From the NCBI RefSeq assembly GCF_012927115.1, contig NZ_JABBFY010000001.1, positions 2,356,001 through 2,420,000 of the forward strand: 64,000 nucleotides of DNA. Direction: 5' to 3'. The DNA comes from Sphingomonas sp. G-3-2-10. Its GTDB lineage: Bacteria; Pseudomonadota; Alphaproteobacteria; Sphingomonadales; Sphingomonadaceae. The notes below the pieces were generated by a model. It was not told where the DNA came from. It was given only the letters and a program-made list of their open reading frames with translations, and ran no database searches. Of the stretch, positions 1 through 8,739 are shown piece by piece; position 1 is the first letter of the stretch; the number at the start of each line of letters is the position of its first letter. The translations under genes were made by a program, and so were the position numbers.

Positions 1-909
1 CGCAAGCCGGACGATCTGCGCGGGTTCAAGGCCTCGCCCGATTTCGACGCGTCGATCGTCTCGCTGGCAATCGATCTGGCGAACGACATGAAGCTGGGTC
101 AGGGCGACGCGACCGACCTGCTGATCGTCGGTGCTTCGGCCACCGATTATGTCGGCCACGGCAATGGCGCAGGCGGCACCGAAATGTGTATCCAGATGCT
201 CGCGCTCGACCAGACGCTGGGCCGGCTGTTCACCGCGCTCGACGCGACCGGCGTGGACTATGCCGTGGTGCTGACCGCCGATCATGGCGGCCTCGACATC
301 CCCGAGCGCAACCGCGATCTCGGCGCGACCATGTCCGAGCGCGTCCTGCCCTCGGCCCATGCAAACGCGGTCGGCAAGCAGGTGCAGACGGCGCTGAAGC
401 TGCCGTTGCAGCCGCTGACCGGCAGCTCATTCGGCGACGTCTATTTCGATCCCAGGCTGACGAAGAAGCAGCACAAGGCCGTGCAGGCGGAAACGATCCG
501 TATCTACACCGCGCTGCCGCAGGTCGAGGCCGTGTTCACCCGCGCCCAGATCGCCGGCACCGCCATGCCCAAGGGTCCGCCCGAGACCTGGACTTTGCTC
601 GAACGCGCCCGCGCTTCGTACGAACCGTCGCGCTCGGGCGATCTGCTGGTGGTGCTCAAGCCGCGGATCATGCCGATCTCGTCGCCGGGACCCGGCTATG
701 CCGCAACGCATGGCAGCATCTGGGATTATGACCGCCGCGTGCCGATCCTGTTCTGGCGCAAGGGCATGACCGGGTTCGAGCATCCGCTGTCGGTCGAAAC
801 CGTCGACATCGCACCGTCGCTCGCCGGGGTGCTGGGGATTCCGGTGCCGGTGGAAATCGACGGGCGGTGTCTGGATCTGGACGCAGGGCCGGAGACGACG
901 TGTAAGTGA
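1..909 (+). CDS. PhoK-like alkaline phosphatase, 3' part
   Basis: The reading frame is open from base 1, so the start lies outside the window; about 302 residues are present. The product hydrolyses phosphomonoesters and would be secreted or periplasmic. Metal-binding motifs of the alkaline phosphatase superfamily are visible in order: the D and H of 'TDYVGHG', the DH of 'TADHGG' and the late H of 'AATHGS'. This spacing fits the PhoK/PafA type known from sphingomonads rather than E. coli PhoA. The N-terminal nucleophile (Thr in that family) and any signal peptide are not in view. The gene ends convergently with the beta-helix gene on the other strand, with a palindromic repeat between. Confidence 0.85.
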   Translation, partial: RKPDDLRGFKASPDFDASIVSLAIDLANDMKLGQGDATDLLIVGASATDYVGHGNGAGGTEMCIQMLALDQTLGRLFTALDATGVDYAVVLTADHGGLDIPERNRDLGATMSERVLPSAHANAVGKQVQTALKLPLQPLTGSSFGDVYFDPRLTKKQHKAVQAETIRIYTALPQVEAVFTRAQIAGTAMPKGPPETWTLLERARASYEPSRSGDLLVVLKPRIMPISSPGPGYAATHGSIWDYDRRVPILFWRKGMTGFEHPLSVETVDIAPSLAGVLGIPVPVEIDGRCLDLDAGPETTCK

Positions 910-911
910 GG

Positions 912-1056
912 CAATTCGCCCTCTCCCGCTTTCGCGGGAGAGGCAGCGAGACTTGGCAGCTTGCTGCCTAGTCGCAGCGGTGAGGGTCTTGTTCTTGTTT
1001 CCGCGCAAGGCAGAAGAAGGCCCTCACCCCGACCCTCTCCCATGAAAGAAGAAGGC
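912..1056. repeat. Intergenic palindromic repeat, GGGAGAGG type
   Basis: 'CCTCTCCCGC' followed by 'GCGGGAGAGG' forms a tight hairpin at the left. 'CCCTCACC...CCTCTCCC' repeats the theme at the right, with 'TTGGCAGCTTGCTGCC' in between. It lies between two convergent 3' ends. Related elements occur at 3098-3196, 9822-9956, 19905-20085, 26800-26932 and 42880-42978 in this window. Confidence 0.6.
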
Positions 1057-1057
1057 G

Positions 1058-1996
1058 CTATTTCCGCCGTTCGAACTCTCGCACGCCCGGTCCCAGCGTA
1101 TTCCCGCTGATGCGGAACTGCTCGCCGGAAAGGTCTGCGACGAATGCCGGGCTGCGATCCACACCCGGCGCCAGTGATGCGCTGTTGTCCGAGATCGTCA
1201 GACCCGAGGAACGATAGGTCCGGCCTTCCGCCGCGACGACGATGAAGCCCGACCAATTCTCCTTGTCCTCGCCCTGCACGAACACGTTGCGCGAGATCAG
1301 GCCGGTCGATCCTTCGGACAGGTCGATCATGTAGTTGGTCTTGCTGCCCCGCGTATCGTCGAAGCTCGAATCGGTGATGGTCACATTGGGCACGCGCAGC
1401 TTGACGTAATGGCCGCCGGTGCCGCGCTCGAAGCGCGAGCGGGTGATCGTCACCTGCCCCTTGTTCCCCAGATAGACCGAATGGCTGCAGTCCGACGTTT
1501 CGCACTGGCCGAGGCCGGAGAAGGTCGAGCGGTCGATGGTGATCCGCTGCGGCGACGGATTGCCGCCAAGGATGCCTTCCTGGCTGTCGAGGAACATCGA
1601 GTTGGTGACAGTCAGGTCGCCCTGCTCGATGCGGATGCCCGCTCCGTTGCCGTCGTTCACCGCATAGCCGCGGAAGACGATGCCATCGACGGCCGAACCC
1701 TTGCCGCGCAGCACGAACGCTGCCTTGTCCTCGCAGGTTTCGGCTTCGAAGATCGCGGTGCCGGGCTGTGCCGCCTTGAAAGTGATGAACCCCGCTTCCT
1801 GCACGATGCATTGCCGGTACGTGCCCGGCGCGATGATGATCGTGCCGCGCCGGTCGCCGATCCGCGCGACCGCGTCGGCCAGCGTCGCGAAGCCTTCTCC
1901 GGTCTCCGCGATGGTGAAGGGCGCCCCCGCTTGCTGCGCGGCGACGGGCGCGGCCAGCGCGAGGGCGATCAGCGGAAGAAAGGCGGTGCGGCGCAT
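1058..1996 (-). CDS. Secreted right-handed beta-helix protein
   Basis: The product is 312 residues. The start was set at the ATG of 'MRRTAFLPLIALALAA', which gives a clean Sec signal peptide cleaved near 'VAAQQAG'; the open frame further upstream runs through a repeat and is not coding. Residues about 40-300 show short repeated strands with recurring N, G, D and I/V ('DGIVFRGYAV', 'ITIDRSTFSGLG', 'VTITRSRFERG', 'ITDSSFDDTRG'), the pattern of a parallel beta-helix such as in pectate lyase-like or carbohydrate-binding proteins. Substrate and catalytic residues cannot be assigned. It seems to be transcribed alone. Confidence 0.75.
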   Translation of the reverse strand: MRRTAFLPLIALALAAPVAAQQAGAPFTIAETGEGFATLADAVARIGDRRGTIIIAPGTYRQCIVQEAGFITFKAAQPGTAIFEAETCEDKAAFVLRGKGSAVDGIVFRGYAVNDGNGAGIRIEQGDLTVTNSMFLDSQEGILGGNPSPQRITIDRSTFSGLGQCETSDCSHSVYLGNKGQVTITRSRFERGTGGHYVKLRVPNVTITDSSFDDTRGSKTNYMIDLSEGSTGLISRNVFVQGEDKENWSGFIVVAAEGRTYRSSGLTISDNSASLAPGVDRSPAFVADLSGEQFRISGNTLGPGVREFERRK

Positions 1997-2087
1997 GGGG
2001 ACCTCCGAGACCGGACTTGTCTCACGCGCCTTATCCGCCCGGAAGGCGAATAGAGGGTTAACCTGCCCTGCCGGCTTGCGGTCACCC

Positions 2088-2186
2088 AACCCCGTTCGTG
2101 CTGAGCTTGTCGAAGCACAGTCCTCCTCCTTCCAACGCCCAGCGAAAGGAGGACTGCCCTTCGACAAGCTCAGGGCGAACGGAGGG
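2088..2186. repeat. Dispersed palindromic repeat pair (encodes FALSLSKG in one frame)
   Basis: Two inverted copies of 'GCTGAGCTTGTCGAAG' face each other: 2099-2117 reads 'TGCTGAGCTTGTCGAAGCA' and 2158-2176 reads 'CCTTCGACAAGCTCAGGGC'. The inner flanks 'AGTCCTCCTCC' and 'GGAGGACTG' also pair, so the whole block can fold into one long stem. This is a REP-like element widespread in proteobacterial intergenic DNA (established knowledge). It accounts for the spurious upstream extension of the beta-helix reading frame. Confidence 0.75.
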
Positions 2187-2192
2187 TGGGGA

Positions 2193-3083
2193 TCAACCCA
2201 CCTTCTGCGCGCGGAGCCGCTTGATGATGCCGGAGAAATCCGTCGTCCCATGACCCTCGTCGACGAAGCTCTCGTATAGTTCCGCCGCACGCTTCCCCAT
2301 CGGGGTGGCGGCCTCGGCATGCTCCGCGGCTTCCATCGCCAGCTTGAGGTCCTTGAGCATCAGCGCCGCCGCGAAGCCGCCCTGATAGTCGCGGTCGGCC
2401 GGCGTCTCCGGTCCCACGCCCGGCACCGGGCAATAGCTCGTCATCGACCAGCTCTGGCCCGACGAGACCGACGCGATGTCGTAGAAGCGCTGGAGATCGA
2501 GGCCCAGCTTCTCCGCCAGCACGAACGCTTCGCACGTCGCGATCATCTCGGCGCCGAGCAGCATATTGTTGCAGATCTTGGCGCCCTGCCCCGCCCCGCT
2601 CGGGCCGGCATGGATCACGGCCTTGCCCATTTCCGCCAGGAACGGCTCGGCGCGGTTGAACCCGGCTTCGGTGCCGCCGACCATGAAGGTGAGCGTACCG
2701 GCATTGGCCGCCGCGATCCCGCCCGAAACCGGCGCATCGACCGCGAGCAGTCCCTTGGCCGCAGCCGCTTCGGCCACGCGCTTGGCGGTGGCGACGTCGA
2801 TGGTCGAACAATCGATCAGGATCGCATGCGCATCGGCGTGGGCGAACACCTCGCCGCTATAGACGCTTTCGACATGCTTGCCCGCGGGCAGCATCGTCAC
2901 GATCGCTTCGGCGCCCTTGATCGCTTCGGCCGCACTGGCGGCGGGCAGGCAACCCGCTTCCTTCGCGCGATCCAGCGCTTCCTTGCTGAGATCGAACGCG
3001 CGGACGTCATGCCCCGCCCTGGCAAGGTTCGCGGCCATGCCGCCACCCATATTGCCCAGCCCGATAAATGCGACGCGTGCCAT
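2193..3083 (-). CDS. mmsB: 3-hydroxyisobutyrate dehydrogenase
   Basis: The product has 296 residues, the usual family length. It oxidises 3-hydroxyisobutyrate to methylmalonate semialdehyde with NAD in valine catabolism, in the cytoplasm. The N-terminal Rossmann motif 'GLGNMGGGMAANLARAG', the substrate loop 'DAPVSGG' and the catalytic lysine context 'GAGQGAKICNN' are all present. The start was taken at 'MARVAFIGLG', since a few more residues upstream add nothing conserved. It is the last gene of the valine operon and is separated from the enoyl-CoA hydratase by 118 bp that hold a palindromic repeat, so it may have partly separate expression. Confidence 0.93.
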   Translation of the reverse strand: MARVAFIGLGNMGGGMAANLARAGHDVRAFDLSKEALDRAKEAGCLPAASAAEAIKGAEAIVTMLPAGKHVESVYSGEVFAHADAHAILIDCSTIDVATAKRVAEAAAAKGLLAVDAPVSGGIAAANAGTLTFMVGGTEAGFNRAEPFLAEMGKAVIHAGPSGAGQGAKICNNMLLGAEMIATCEAFVLAEKLGLDLQRFYDIASVSSGQSWSMTSYCPVPGVGPETPADRDYQGGFAAALMLKDLKLAMEAAEHAEAATPMGKRAAELYESFVDEGHGTTDFSGIIKRLRAQKVG

Positions 3084-3097
3084 GTTCCGTTCCTCAT

Positions 3098-3196
3098 TCC
3101 CCACCCGCTTGCGGGAGGGGTTAGGGGAGGGCGTGTCGCCACTCCCGATGTACAGGCCCTCCCCCCGACCCCTCCCGCAAGCGGGTGGGGAGCAGA
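3098..3196. repeat. Intergenic inverted repeat
   Basis: 'CCCCACCCGCTTGCGGGAGG' at the left is matched by 'CCTCCCGCAAGCGGGTGGGG' at the right, with 'AGGGGAGGG...CCCTCCCC' nested inside. The whole element can fold into one long hairpin. It lies within the valine operon, between the hydratase and mmsB, where it could stabilise or attenuate the transcript. Confidence 0.65.
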
Positions 3197-3201
3197 AGAA
3201 G

Positions 3202-3975
3202 TTACTTCCCCGTCCAGTTGCCCGGGCGCTTCTCGACGAACGCGGCCATGCCTTCGCTCTGGTCGGCGGTGCCGAACATCGCGTGGAACAGGCGGCGTTC
3301 GAACGCGACGCCCTGCGCCAGCGTGGTCTCGAACGCGGCGTTGACCATTTCCTTGTTCGCCAGGATCGCCAGCGGCGCCATCGACGCGATCAGCGCAGCG
3401 GTCTTCACCGCTTCCTCGACCAGATCGGCGGCAGGCAGGATGCGGCTGACAAGGCCAGCGCGCTCGGCTTCGGCGGCGTCCATCATCCGGCCCGTCAGGC
3501 ACATTTCCATCGCCTTGGCCTTGCCCACCGCATGGGTCAGCCGCTGCGATCCGCCCATGCCCGGGGTGACCGCCAGCTTGATCTCCGGCTGGCCGAACTT
3601 CGCGGTGTCCGAAGCGAGGATGAAGTCGCACATCATCGCCACTTCGCACCCGCCGCCCAGCGCATAGCCGGAAACCGCGGCGATGATCGGCTTGCGCGTG
3701 CGGCAGAACTGGTCCCAGCCGGCGAAGAAGTCATGGCCGTACATGTTGGCAAAGCCCTGGCTCTGCATCTCCTTGATGTCCGCCCCGGCGGCGAACGCCT
3801 TCTCGCTGCCGGTCAGCACCGCGCAGCCCTGCGACGGATCGGCGTCGAACGCCTTCACCGCATCGAGAATCTCGGTCAGGATCTGCGAGTTGAGCGCGTT
3901 GAGTGCCTGCGGGCGATTGAGCGTGATCAGCGTGACGGCGCCGCGCTGTTCGACGAGGATAGTTTCGTAGGTCAT
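3202..3975 (-). CDS. Enoyl-CoA hydratase (crotonase)
   Basis: The product has 257 residues and hydrates enoyl-CoA, here probably methacrylyl-CoA in valine breakdown. The start '[10 protein letters not shown]' overlaps the stop of the preceding hydrolase gene by one base (TGATG), which fixes it. The oxyanion-hole segments '[12 protein letters not shown]' and '[13 protein letters not shown]' are present, as are the two catalytic-glutamate regions (around 'GGCEVAM' and '[16 protein letters not shown]'). Neighbours are all short-chain acyl-CoA catabolic genes. It could equally act as a general short-chain hydratase. Confidence 0.92.
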   Translation of the reverse strand: MTYETILVEQRGAVTLITLNRPQALNALNSQILTEILDAVKAFDADPSQGCAVLTGSEKAFAAGADIKEMQSQGFANMYGHDFFAGWDQFCRTRKPIIAAVSGYALGGGCEVAMMCDFILASDTAKFGQPEIKLAVTPGMGGSQRLTHAVGKAKAMEMCLTGRMMDAAEAERAGLVSRILPAADLVEEAVKTAALIASMAPLAILANKEMVNAAFETTLAQGVAFERRLFHAMFGTADQSEGMAAFVEKRPGNWTGK

Positions 3976-5036
3976 CAGAGATCGTCTCCGGGATTGGCGG
4001 GGAGCGGGCTCCACGCCTCGATTTCGGGAAGCGGTTCGAAGAACGGCGCGACATCGGCCGGGGGCGCCCAGACCGGCGCATTGTCCTTGTCGATCAGCAG
4101 CGCGCGGACGCCTTCGCGGAAATCGGGGAAGCGGATCATGCGGACCATCAGGCCGTACTCCATCCGCATCTCGTCGACGAAGTGCGGCTGTTTCGGGCTT
4201 TCGACCAGCATCCGCAGCGATACCTTGCACGCGGTGGGCGATTTGGCGCGGATCGTCTTCGCGGTCTCGGCTGCCCAGGGATCGCTCTCCGCGTCGAGGC
4301 AGGCGAGGATATCTTCCAGCTCGTCCGACGCGAAGCAGCGGTCGATCAGCGGCAGGCGCGCCATGATCGGCGCTTCGGGGACAGTCTCTTCCGAAAGCTC
4401 GTCGAGGATCGCCATCACGCGATAGGGATCGGCGGCGATCCGTTCCTTGGCTTCCTCCAGCCGCTCCGACGGGAGGTAGTGCGTCGCCAGGCGCAGCGCC
4501 TTGCATTCCGCGCCGTTCAGCCGCGCCGAAGTGAGCGCCAGATACTGCGCCAGCCGCCCGCGCAGGCGCGAGAGGTAGCGGCCGCCGCCGACGTCGGGAA
4601 AGATGCCGATCGCGGTTTCGGGCATGGCGAACATCGTCCGCTCGGTCGCGACGCGATAGCGGCACGGGCAGGAAATGCCGACACCGCCGCCCATCGTCAC
4701 GCCATCCATGAACGCCACGCCCGGCTTGGGGTATGTGTACATCAGATGGTTGAGCCGATATTCCTGGAAGAAGAAGGCGCGCGCCGCGGCATCATGCCCG
4801 TCGACGCTCTTCGCGATCCCGACCACATCGCCGCCCGCGCAGAAGCCGCGCCCCTCGGCATGATCGATCAGCACGATCCGTACCGACGGATCGTCGCGCC
4901 ATTCGAGCAGCGCGCGAGTCATCGCCTGCACCATGCCCAGATCGAGCGAGTGGAGCGCGCGCGGGCGATTGAGCCGCAGGCGGCCCGCCTGCCCGTCGAT
5001 ATGGGCGCGGACTTCGTCGTACATCATCGTCATCAC
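3975..5036 (-). CDS. 3-hydroxyisobutyryl-CoA hydrolase (HIBCH type)
   Basis: The product has 353 residues. It is a crotonase-fold thioesterase that releases 3-hydroxyisobutyrate from its CoA ester in valine degradation. Family marks are '[10 protein letters not shown]', '[13 protein letters not shown]', the '[15 protein letters not shown]' segment with its catalytic glutamate, and a C-terminal extension relative to plain hydratases. The start is GTG at 5036 inside the phaC stop region (4-base GTGA overlap); ATG at 5033 is the next codon and nearly as good. It sits between the PHA synthase and the hydratase, so translation is probably coupled. Confidence 0.9.
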   Translation of the reverse strand: MMTMMYDEVRAHIDGQAGRLRLNRPRALHSLDLGMVQAMTRALLEWRDDPSVRIVLIDHAEGRGFCAGGDVVGIAKSVDGHDAAARAFFFQEYRLNHLMYTYPKPGVAFMDGVTMGGGVGISCPCRYRVATERTMFAMPETAIGIFPDVGGGRYLSRLRGRLAQYLALTSARLNGAECKALRLATHYLPSERLEEAKERIAADPYRVMAILDELSEETVPEAPIMARLPLIDRCFASDELEDILACLDAESDPWAAETAKTIRAKSPTACKVSLRMLVESPKQPHFVDEMRMEYGLMVRMIRFPDFREGVRALLIDKDNAPVWAPPADVAPFFEPLPEIEAWSPLPANPGDDL

Positions 5037-6706
5037 GCGCCCTTAGCGTAGGAACCGGGGGCGGGTTCAAGCCCGTCCTTGATCGTCCGCGCCTTCACTC
5101 GCTCGCCCGATCCGTTGCTGCCAAGCCAGTCGTCCCATAGCGGCCACCACGATCCCTCGTGCCGGGTCGCGCCTTCCAGCCATTGCGCACCGGTGGCGGG
5201 CATATCGGCATTGACCCAATAGCCATGCTTGTTGGCGGCAGGCGGATTGATCACGCCGGCATTATGGCCCGATCCGCCGAGCACATAGGCTGCGTTGAGC
5301 AGCTTCGCGCCGTCATACACCGCTTCCCACGCCGAGACATGATCGTCTTTCAGCGCGACGACCATCATCGGAGTCTCGATCTTCGAAAGGTCGATCGCTT
5401 CGCCGCTGACGGTGAAGCCGGTGCCCTCACGCAGCTTGTTCCCGAACAATATGTCGCGATTATATGACTTCAGGAACGCCGCCGGGATCCGCGCGCCGTC
5501 CTCGAACCAGTAGAGCAGGTCGCTGGCCGGCGCGGGCTTGTCGAGCAGGTAATGGTTCACCACCGACGACCAGATCAGGTCGTTCGCCCGCATCGCCGCG
5601 AACAGCCGCTGCAATTCGACCGAGTCGATGAACCCCTGCTTTTCGAGATGATCTTCGAGCGCGGTCAGATGCCCCTCATGCACAAAGGCCGACCAGTCGC
5701 GCATATCGGCGAAATCGACCATCGATCCGATCAAGGTGGCGGAGTTCACTTCGTCCGCGCGGCCCTTCGCCTTGAGATAGGCCAGCGTGATCGCGACCAA
5801 TGTGCCGCCAAGGCAGAAGGCGAACAGGTCCGGCCTTGCCTTGGTCCGTTCCCGCACCACACCGATCGCTTCGACGATGCCTTCGAGCACATAGGCTTCG
5901 ACGCCCTTGTCGCGATGCGCTTCGCCCGGATTGACCCACGACACGACGAACACCGTCCGCCCCTGATCGACCAGCCATTTTACGAGGCTCGACTTCGGCT
6001 GGAGGTCGATCATGTAGAAGCGGTTCACCAGCGGCGGCACGTACAGCAACGGCTCGGCGGCGACATCGGGCGTGGCGGGATCATACTGGATCAGCTGGAA
6101 CAGGTCGTTCTGATAGACCACCTGCCCCGGCGTCGCGGCGATGGTCTCGCCCTTCACGAACGCATCGGGATCGGTGCGGCGCTTCACGATGCCCTGCCCG
6201 CGCGCCAGATCCTCGAGCAGATTGGCGAAGCCCTGAACGAGGTTGGCCCCGCCGGTCTCGCGCGTACGCTCGATCACTTCGGGGTTGGTGAAGGCAAAAT
6301 TGGTTGGCGCGACCGCGTTCAGATACTGGTCGAGCAGGAAGCGGACCATCGCATTGCCCGAACCCTCGCTCGTGCCCACCAGCCCGCGCAACTGATCCGA
6401 CGCCAGCAGATAGGCGTCGCGGATCGCGCGGTAATAGGGATCGTCCTGCCATGCCGGCGCCGCGAACCGGCGGTCCTTCGGCTTCGCGGACGGCGCGGCA
6501 CTGGGATCGAGCGCGCGGGTCCAGAAATCGGTCCACTGCTTCGCCGCCGCCATCTGCACTTCGAGCAGGTCCGACGGCTTCATCGCGAGCCCCGCGGCGA
6601 ACTGCGCGGTGGTGGTGGCGATCGCGAAGGGATCGAACGGCAGCGTCGCGCCGCCGCCCATCGTCTTGGCGGCCTTGCGCATCGCTTCGGTCAGGTCGGG
6701 GATCAC
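5033..6706 (-). CDS. phaC: Class I poly(3-hydroxyalkanoate) synthase
   Basis: The product has 557 residues and polymerises (R)-3-hydroxyacyl-CoA into storage polyester on granule surfaces. The catalytic triad can be read: Cys298 in 'AFCLGGT', Asp455 in 'KDDHVSAW' and His481 in 'GSGHNAGVINPPA'. 'DLIWSSVVNHYL' matches the conserved Trp region. The lipase-like box normally starts with Gly; here it is Ala. The start is GTG at 6706, in a 4-base overlap with the acyl-CoA dehydrogenase stop. No phaA, phaB or phasin gene is adjacent. Instead it is embedded in the valine pathway, which is the odd feature. Confidence 0.93.
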   Translation of the reverse strand: MIPDLTEAMRKAAKTMGGGATLPFDPFAIATTTAQFAAGLAMKPSDLLEVQMAAAKQWTDFWTRALDPSAAPSAKPKDRRFAAPAWQDDPYYRAIRDAYLLASDQLRGLVGTSEGSGNAMVRFLLDQYLNAVAPTNFAFTNPEVIERTRETGGANLVQGFANLLEDLARGQGIVKRRTDPDAFVKGETIAATPGQVVYQNDLFQLIQYDPATPDVAAEPLLYVPPLVNRFYMIDLQPKSSLVKWLVDQGRTVFVVSWVNPGEAHRDKGVEAYVLEGIVEAIGVVRERTKARPDLFAFCLGGTLVAITLAYLKAKGRADEVNSATLIGSMVDFADMRDWSAFVHEGHLTALEDHLEKQGFIDSVELQRLFAAMRANDLIWSSVVNHYLLDKPAPASDLLYWFEDGARIPAAFLKSYNRDILFGNKLREGTGFTVSGEAIDLSKIETPMMVVALKDDHVSAWEAVYDGAKLLNAAYVLGGSGHNAGVINPPAANKHGYWVNADMPATGAQWLEGATRHEGSWWPLWDDWLGSNGSGERVKARTIKDGLEPAPGSYAKGA

Positions 6707-7848
6707 TGGCGGGTCAGCTCGCGCCCGACGATCATCCGCATGACCTGATTGGTGCCCTCGAGGATCGAGTTCACCCGCAGATCGCGCCAGAAACGCTCGA
6801 TCGGATAGTCCTTCAGATAGCCGTAGCCGCCGTGAAGCTGGAGCGCGCGGTCGATCACCGAGCTGCCGGTATCGGTCGCGAACCGCTTGGCCATCGCCGC
6901 GAATTTGGTCTTGTCGGGCGCGTTCGCCGTCACCTTGGCGGCAGCGAGATAGAGCAGCGCACGCGCAGCCTCCAGCTCGGTCGCCATGTCGGCCAGCGTG
7001 AACTGGGTGTTCTGGAAGTCCGCAATCGCCTTGCCGAACTGCTGGCGCTCCTTGGTGTAGGCAATCGCTTCGTCCAGGCAGCGCTGCGCCCCGCCGAGCG
7101 AGGTCGCGCCGATGTTCAGCCGCCCGCCGTCGAGGCCCATCATCGCGATGCGGAAGCCCTCGCCTTCGCCGCCGACGATATTTTCAACCGGCACGCGGAC
7201 ATTCTCGAAGGTCACGCCCGCCGTGGGGCTGGCATTCCAGCCCAGCTTGCGCTCCTTCGCCCCGAAGCTGACGCCGGGCATGTCCTTTTCGATCACCATG
7301 CAGGTGATGCCCTTCGGCCCCTCCTCGCCAGTGCGGACCATCGTGACATAGAGGTCGTTGACCCCCGCGCCGGAGATGAACTGCTTCGATCCGTTGACGA
7401 CATAGTGATCGCCATCCCGAACCGCGCGGGTCTTCAGTGCAGCCGCGTCCGACCCCGAACCCGGCTCGGTCAGGCAATAGCTGGCCATCAGGTCCATCGA
7501 GATCAGCGACGGGAGATACTTGTCCTTCACCGTCTGCGATCCGAACCGGTCGATCATCCACGTCGCCATGTTGTGGATCGAAATGAACGCGCTGGTCGGC
7601 ACGCAGCCATAGGCCATCGCTTCCATGATCAGCGCCGATTCGAGCCGCCCGAGGCCGATCCCGCCGCTTTCCTCCGACACATAGATCGACGCGAAGCCCA
7701 ACTCGGCCGCCGCCTTGATCGTGTCGCGCGGGAAAATGTGATTCTCGTCCCACTCGGCGGCATGCGGCGTGATGTTGTCGGCCGTGAACTGGCGCGCGAG
7801 ATCCTGGATCTGGCGCTGCTCGTCGGTGAGATCAAACTGGCTGGTCAT
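6703..7848 (-). CDS. Acyl-CoA dehydrogenase, probably isobutyryl-CoA dehydrogenase
   Basis: The product has 381 residues. It is an FAD-dependent dehydrogenase passing electrons to ETF. Recognised segments are the FAD/substrate signature 'TEPGSGSDAAALKTRA', the adenine-binding 'KQFISGAGVNDLYV' region, 'LHGGYGYLKDYPIERFWRD' (the second acyl-CoA dehydrogenase signature), and the C-terminal 'ILEGTNQVM', whose Glu is the usual catalytic base in the short-chain group. The substrate is inferred from the following hydrolase, hydratase and mmsB genes. The start ATG at 7848 lies 17 bases inside the end of the upstream membrane-protein gene. Confidence 0.9.
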   Translation of the reverse strand: MTSQFDLTDEQRQIQDLARQFTADNITPHAAEWDENHIFPRDTIKAAAELGFASIYVSEESGGIGLGRLESALIMEAMAYGCVPTSAFISIHNMATWMIDRFGSQTVKDKYLPSLISMDLMASYCLTEPGSGSDAAALKTRAVRDGDHYVVNGSKQFISGAGVNDLYVTMVRTGEEGPKGITCMVIEKDMPGVSFGAKERKLGWNASPTAGVTFENVRVPVENIVGGEGEGFRIAMMGLDGGRLNIGATSLGGAQRCLDEAIAYTKERQQFGKAIADFQNTQFTLADMATELEAARALLYLAAAKVTANAPDKTKFAAMAKRFATDTGSSVIDRALQLHGGYGYLKDYPIERFWRDLRVNSILEGTNQVMRMIVGRELTRQ

Positions 7849-8287
7849 GGCGTTCCGCTATGGTCTGGAATGAAAAGACGGTGGCGATCATCGCCGCAGC
7901 CAGACAAACGCCCAGCCAGAGGAAATATCCCGCATGTGCGCCGCGCATGCCATGCTCTTCGGGATGCACGAAGAGATCGAGACTGTGCAGCGCGAACATG
8001 GCGAGCATCCCCGCGACGATCCGCAGCGCCGCGATATGCGGCCTTGGCCGGATGAGCAACCATAGCGATACGAGCAGCATGATGTTCGCCAGCCAGCCGA
8101 ACTGGAAGCGCATCATCGCGATCCAGCCCATCCCCAGCACATAGGCGCCAAGCAACGGCTGTTGGTTATGCCCGTCGTAGAGCGTGATCGCAGGCAGCGC
8201 GAGCGACGCGATCCACAGGGCGAACAGCGTGGCGGCGATCATCTTCCGCCGGCCTTCGATCAGCCCGGCGGTCAGGTCGAACCTCAT
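7832..8287 (-). CDS. Small integral membrane protein, unknown function
   Basis: The product has 151 residues with about four hydrophobic segments (near residues 18-36, 50-65, 72-110 and 125-145). The start ATG at 8287 makes a 4-base ATGA overlap with the upstream gene, which decides it over a TTG 30 bases further up. No family is recognised. It is co-transcribed with a secreted protein and a polysaccharide deacetylase upstream and with the valine genes downstream, so it marks the change from envelope to metabolic genes in this transcript. Confidence 0.6.
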   Translation of the reverse strand: MRFDLTAGLIEGRRKMIAATLFALWIASLALPAITLYDGHNQQPLLGAYVLGMGWIAMMRFQFGWLANIMLLVSLWLLIRPRPHIAALRIVAGMLAMFALHSLDLFVHPEEHGMRGAHAGYFLWLGVCLAAAMIATVFSFQTIAERHDQPV

Positions 8288-8739
8288 TCCCAACTGAAGA
8301 TCGTCCTGTAATTGCAACCCTGTGGCTCCTGCCCTTCTTCGAACAGGTCCACCCGCTGGATTGCCTCAAGCTGGGCGCCGGTCAGCGGCGTCGCCGACCT
8401 GAAATAGGCTGCCGCTTTGCCGCGATTCCAGATCGCGACAACATAGCGGCCTTCCTCGCGGCGCTGGGCGAAGCGGGCATGGCCTTTCCCGGTGGGCGGC
8501 GCGAGCAGCCTGCCCGGCGGACGAGCCGCCCAGCCGATACCGGCGACTTCCAGCGTCCCGAATGCGCCCTCCCAACGAAAGGTGCCGGCGTGGATGCCAC
8601 CTACCAGGGGTTCGATGCGTTCGCCCTCGGCCAGATCGATGATCGGCGAATAACCGCAGAACCGCCCCGGTCCCGTGAAATCACCCGGCGGCGCGGCCCA
8701 CGCGGCGATCGCCAGAACGGCGGCGATGAGGCTGCTCAT
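8284..8739 (-). CDS. Secreted hypothetical protein
   Basis: The product has 151 residues and a short Sec signal peptide ('MSSLIAAVLAIAAWAAPPG'). The mature part has two cysteines ('GRFCGYS' and 'QGCNYRT') that could form one disulfide, and is rich in Gly and aromatic residues. No known domain is recognised. It overlaps the deacetylase gene by four bases upstream and the membrane-protein gene by four bases downstream, so all three are probably made together. Confidence 0.6.
   Translation of the reverse strand: MSSLIAAVLAIAAWAAPPGDFTGPGRFCGYSPIIDLAEGERIEPLVGGIHAGTFRWEGAFGTLEVAGIGWAARPPGRLLAPPTGKGHARFAQRREEGRYVVAIWNRGKAAAYFRSATPLTGAQLEAIQRVDLFEEGQEPQGCNYRTIFSWE

Noticed and set aside
3202..4665. 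A 487-residue extended enoyl-CoA hydratase
   Set aside because: The N-terminal 230 residues are a shadow of the 3-hydroxyisobutyryl-CoA hydrolase gene; the TGATG junction marks the true start.
5552..8055. Long plus-strand frames opposite phaC and the acyl-CoA dehydrogenase
   Set aside because: Composition rich in Arg and His typical of antisense frames in high-GC DNA, with no recognisable domains.
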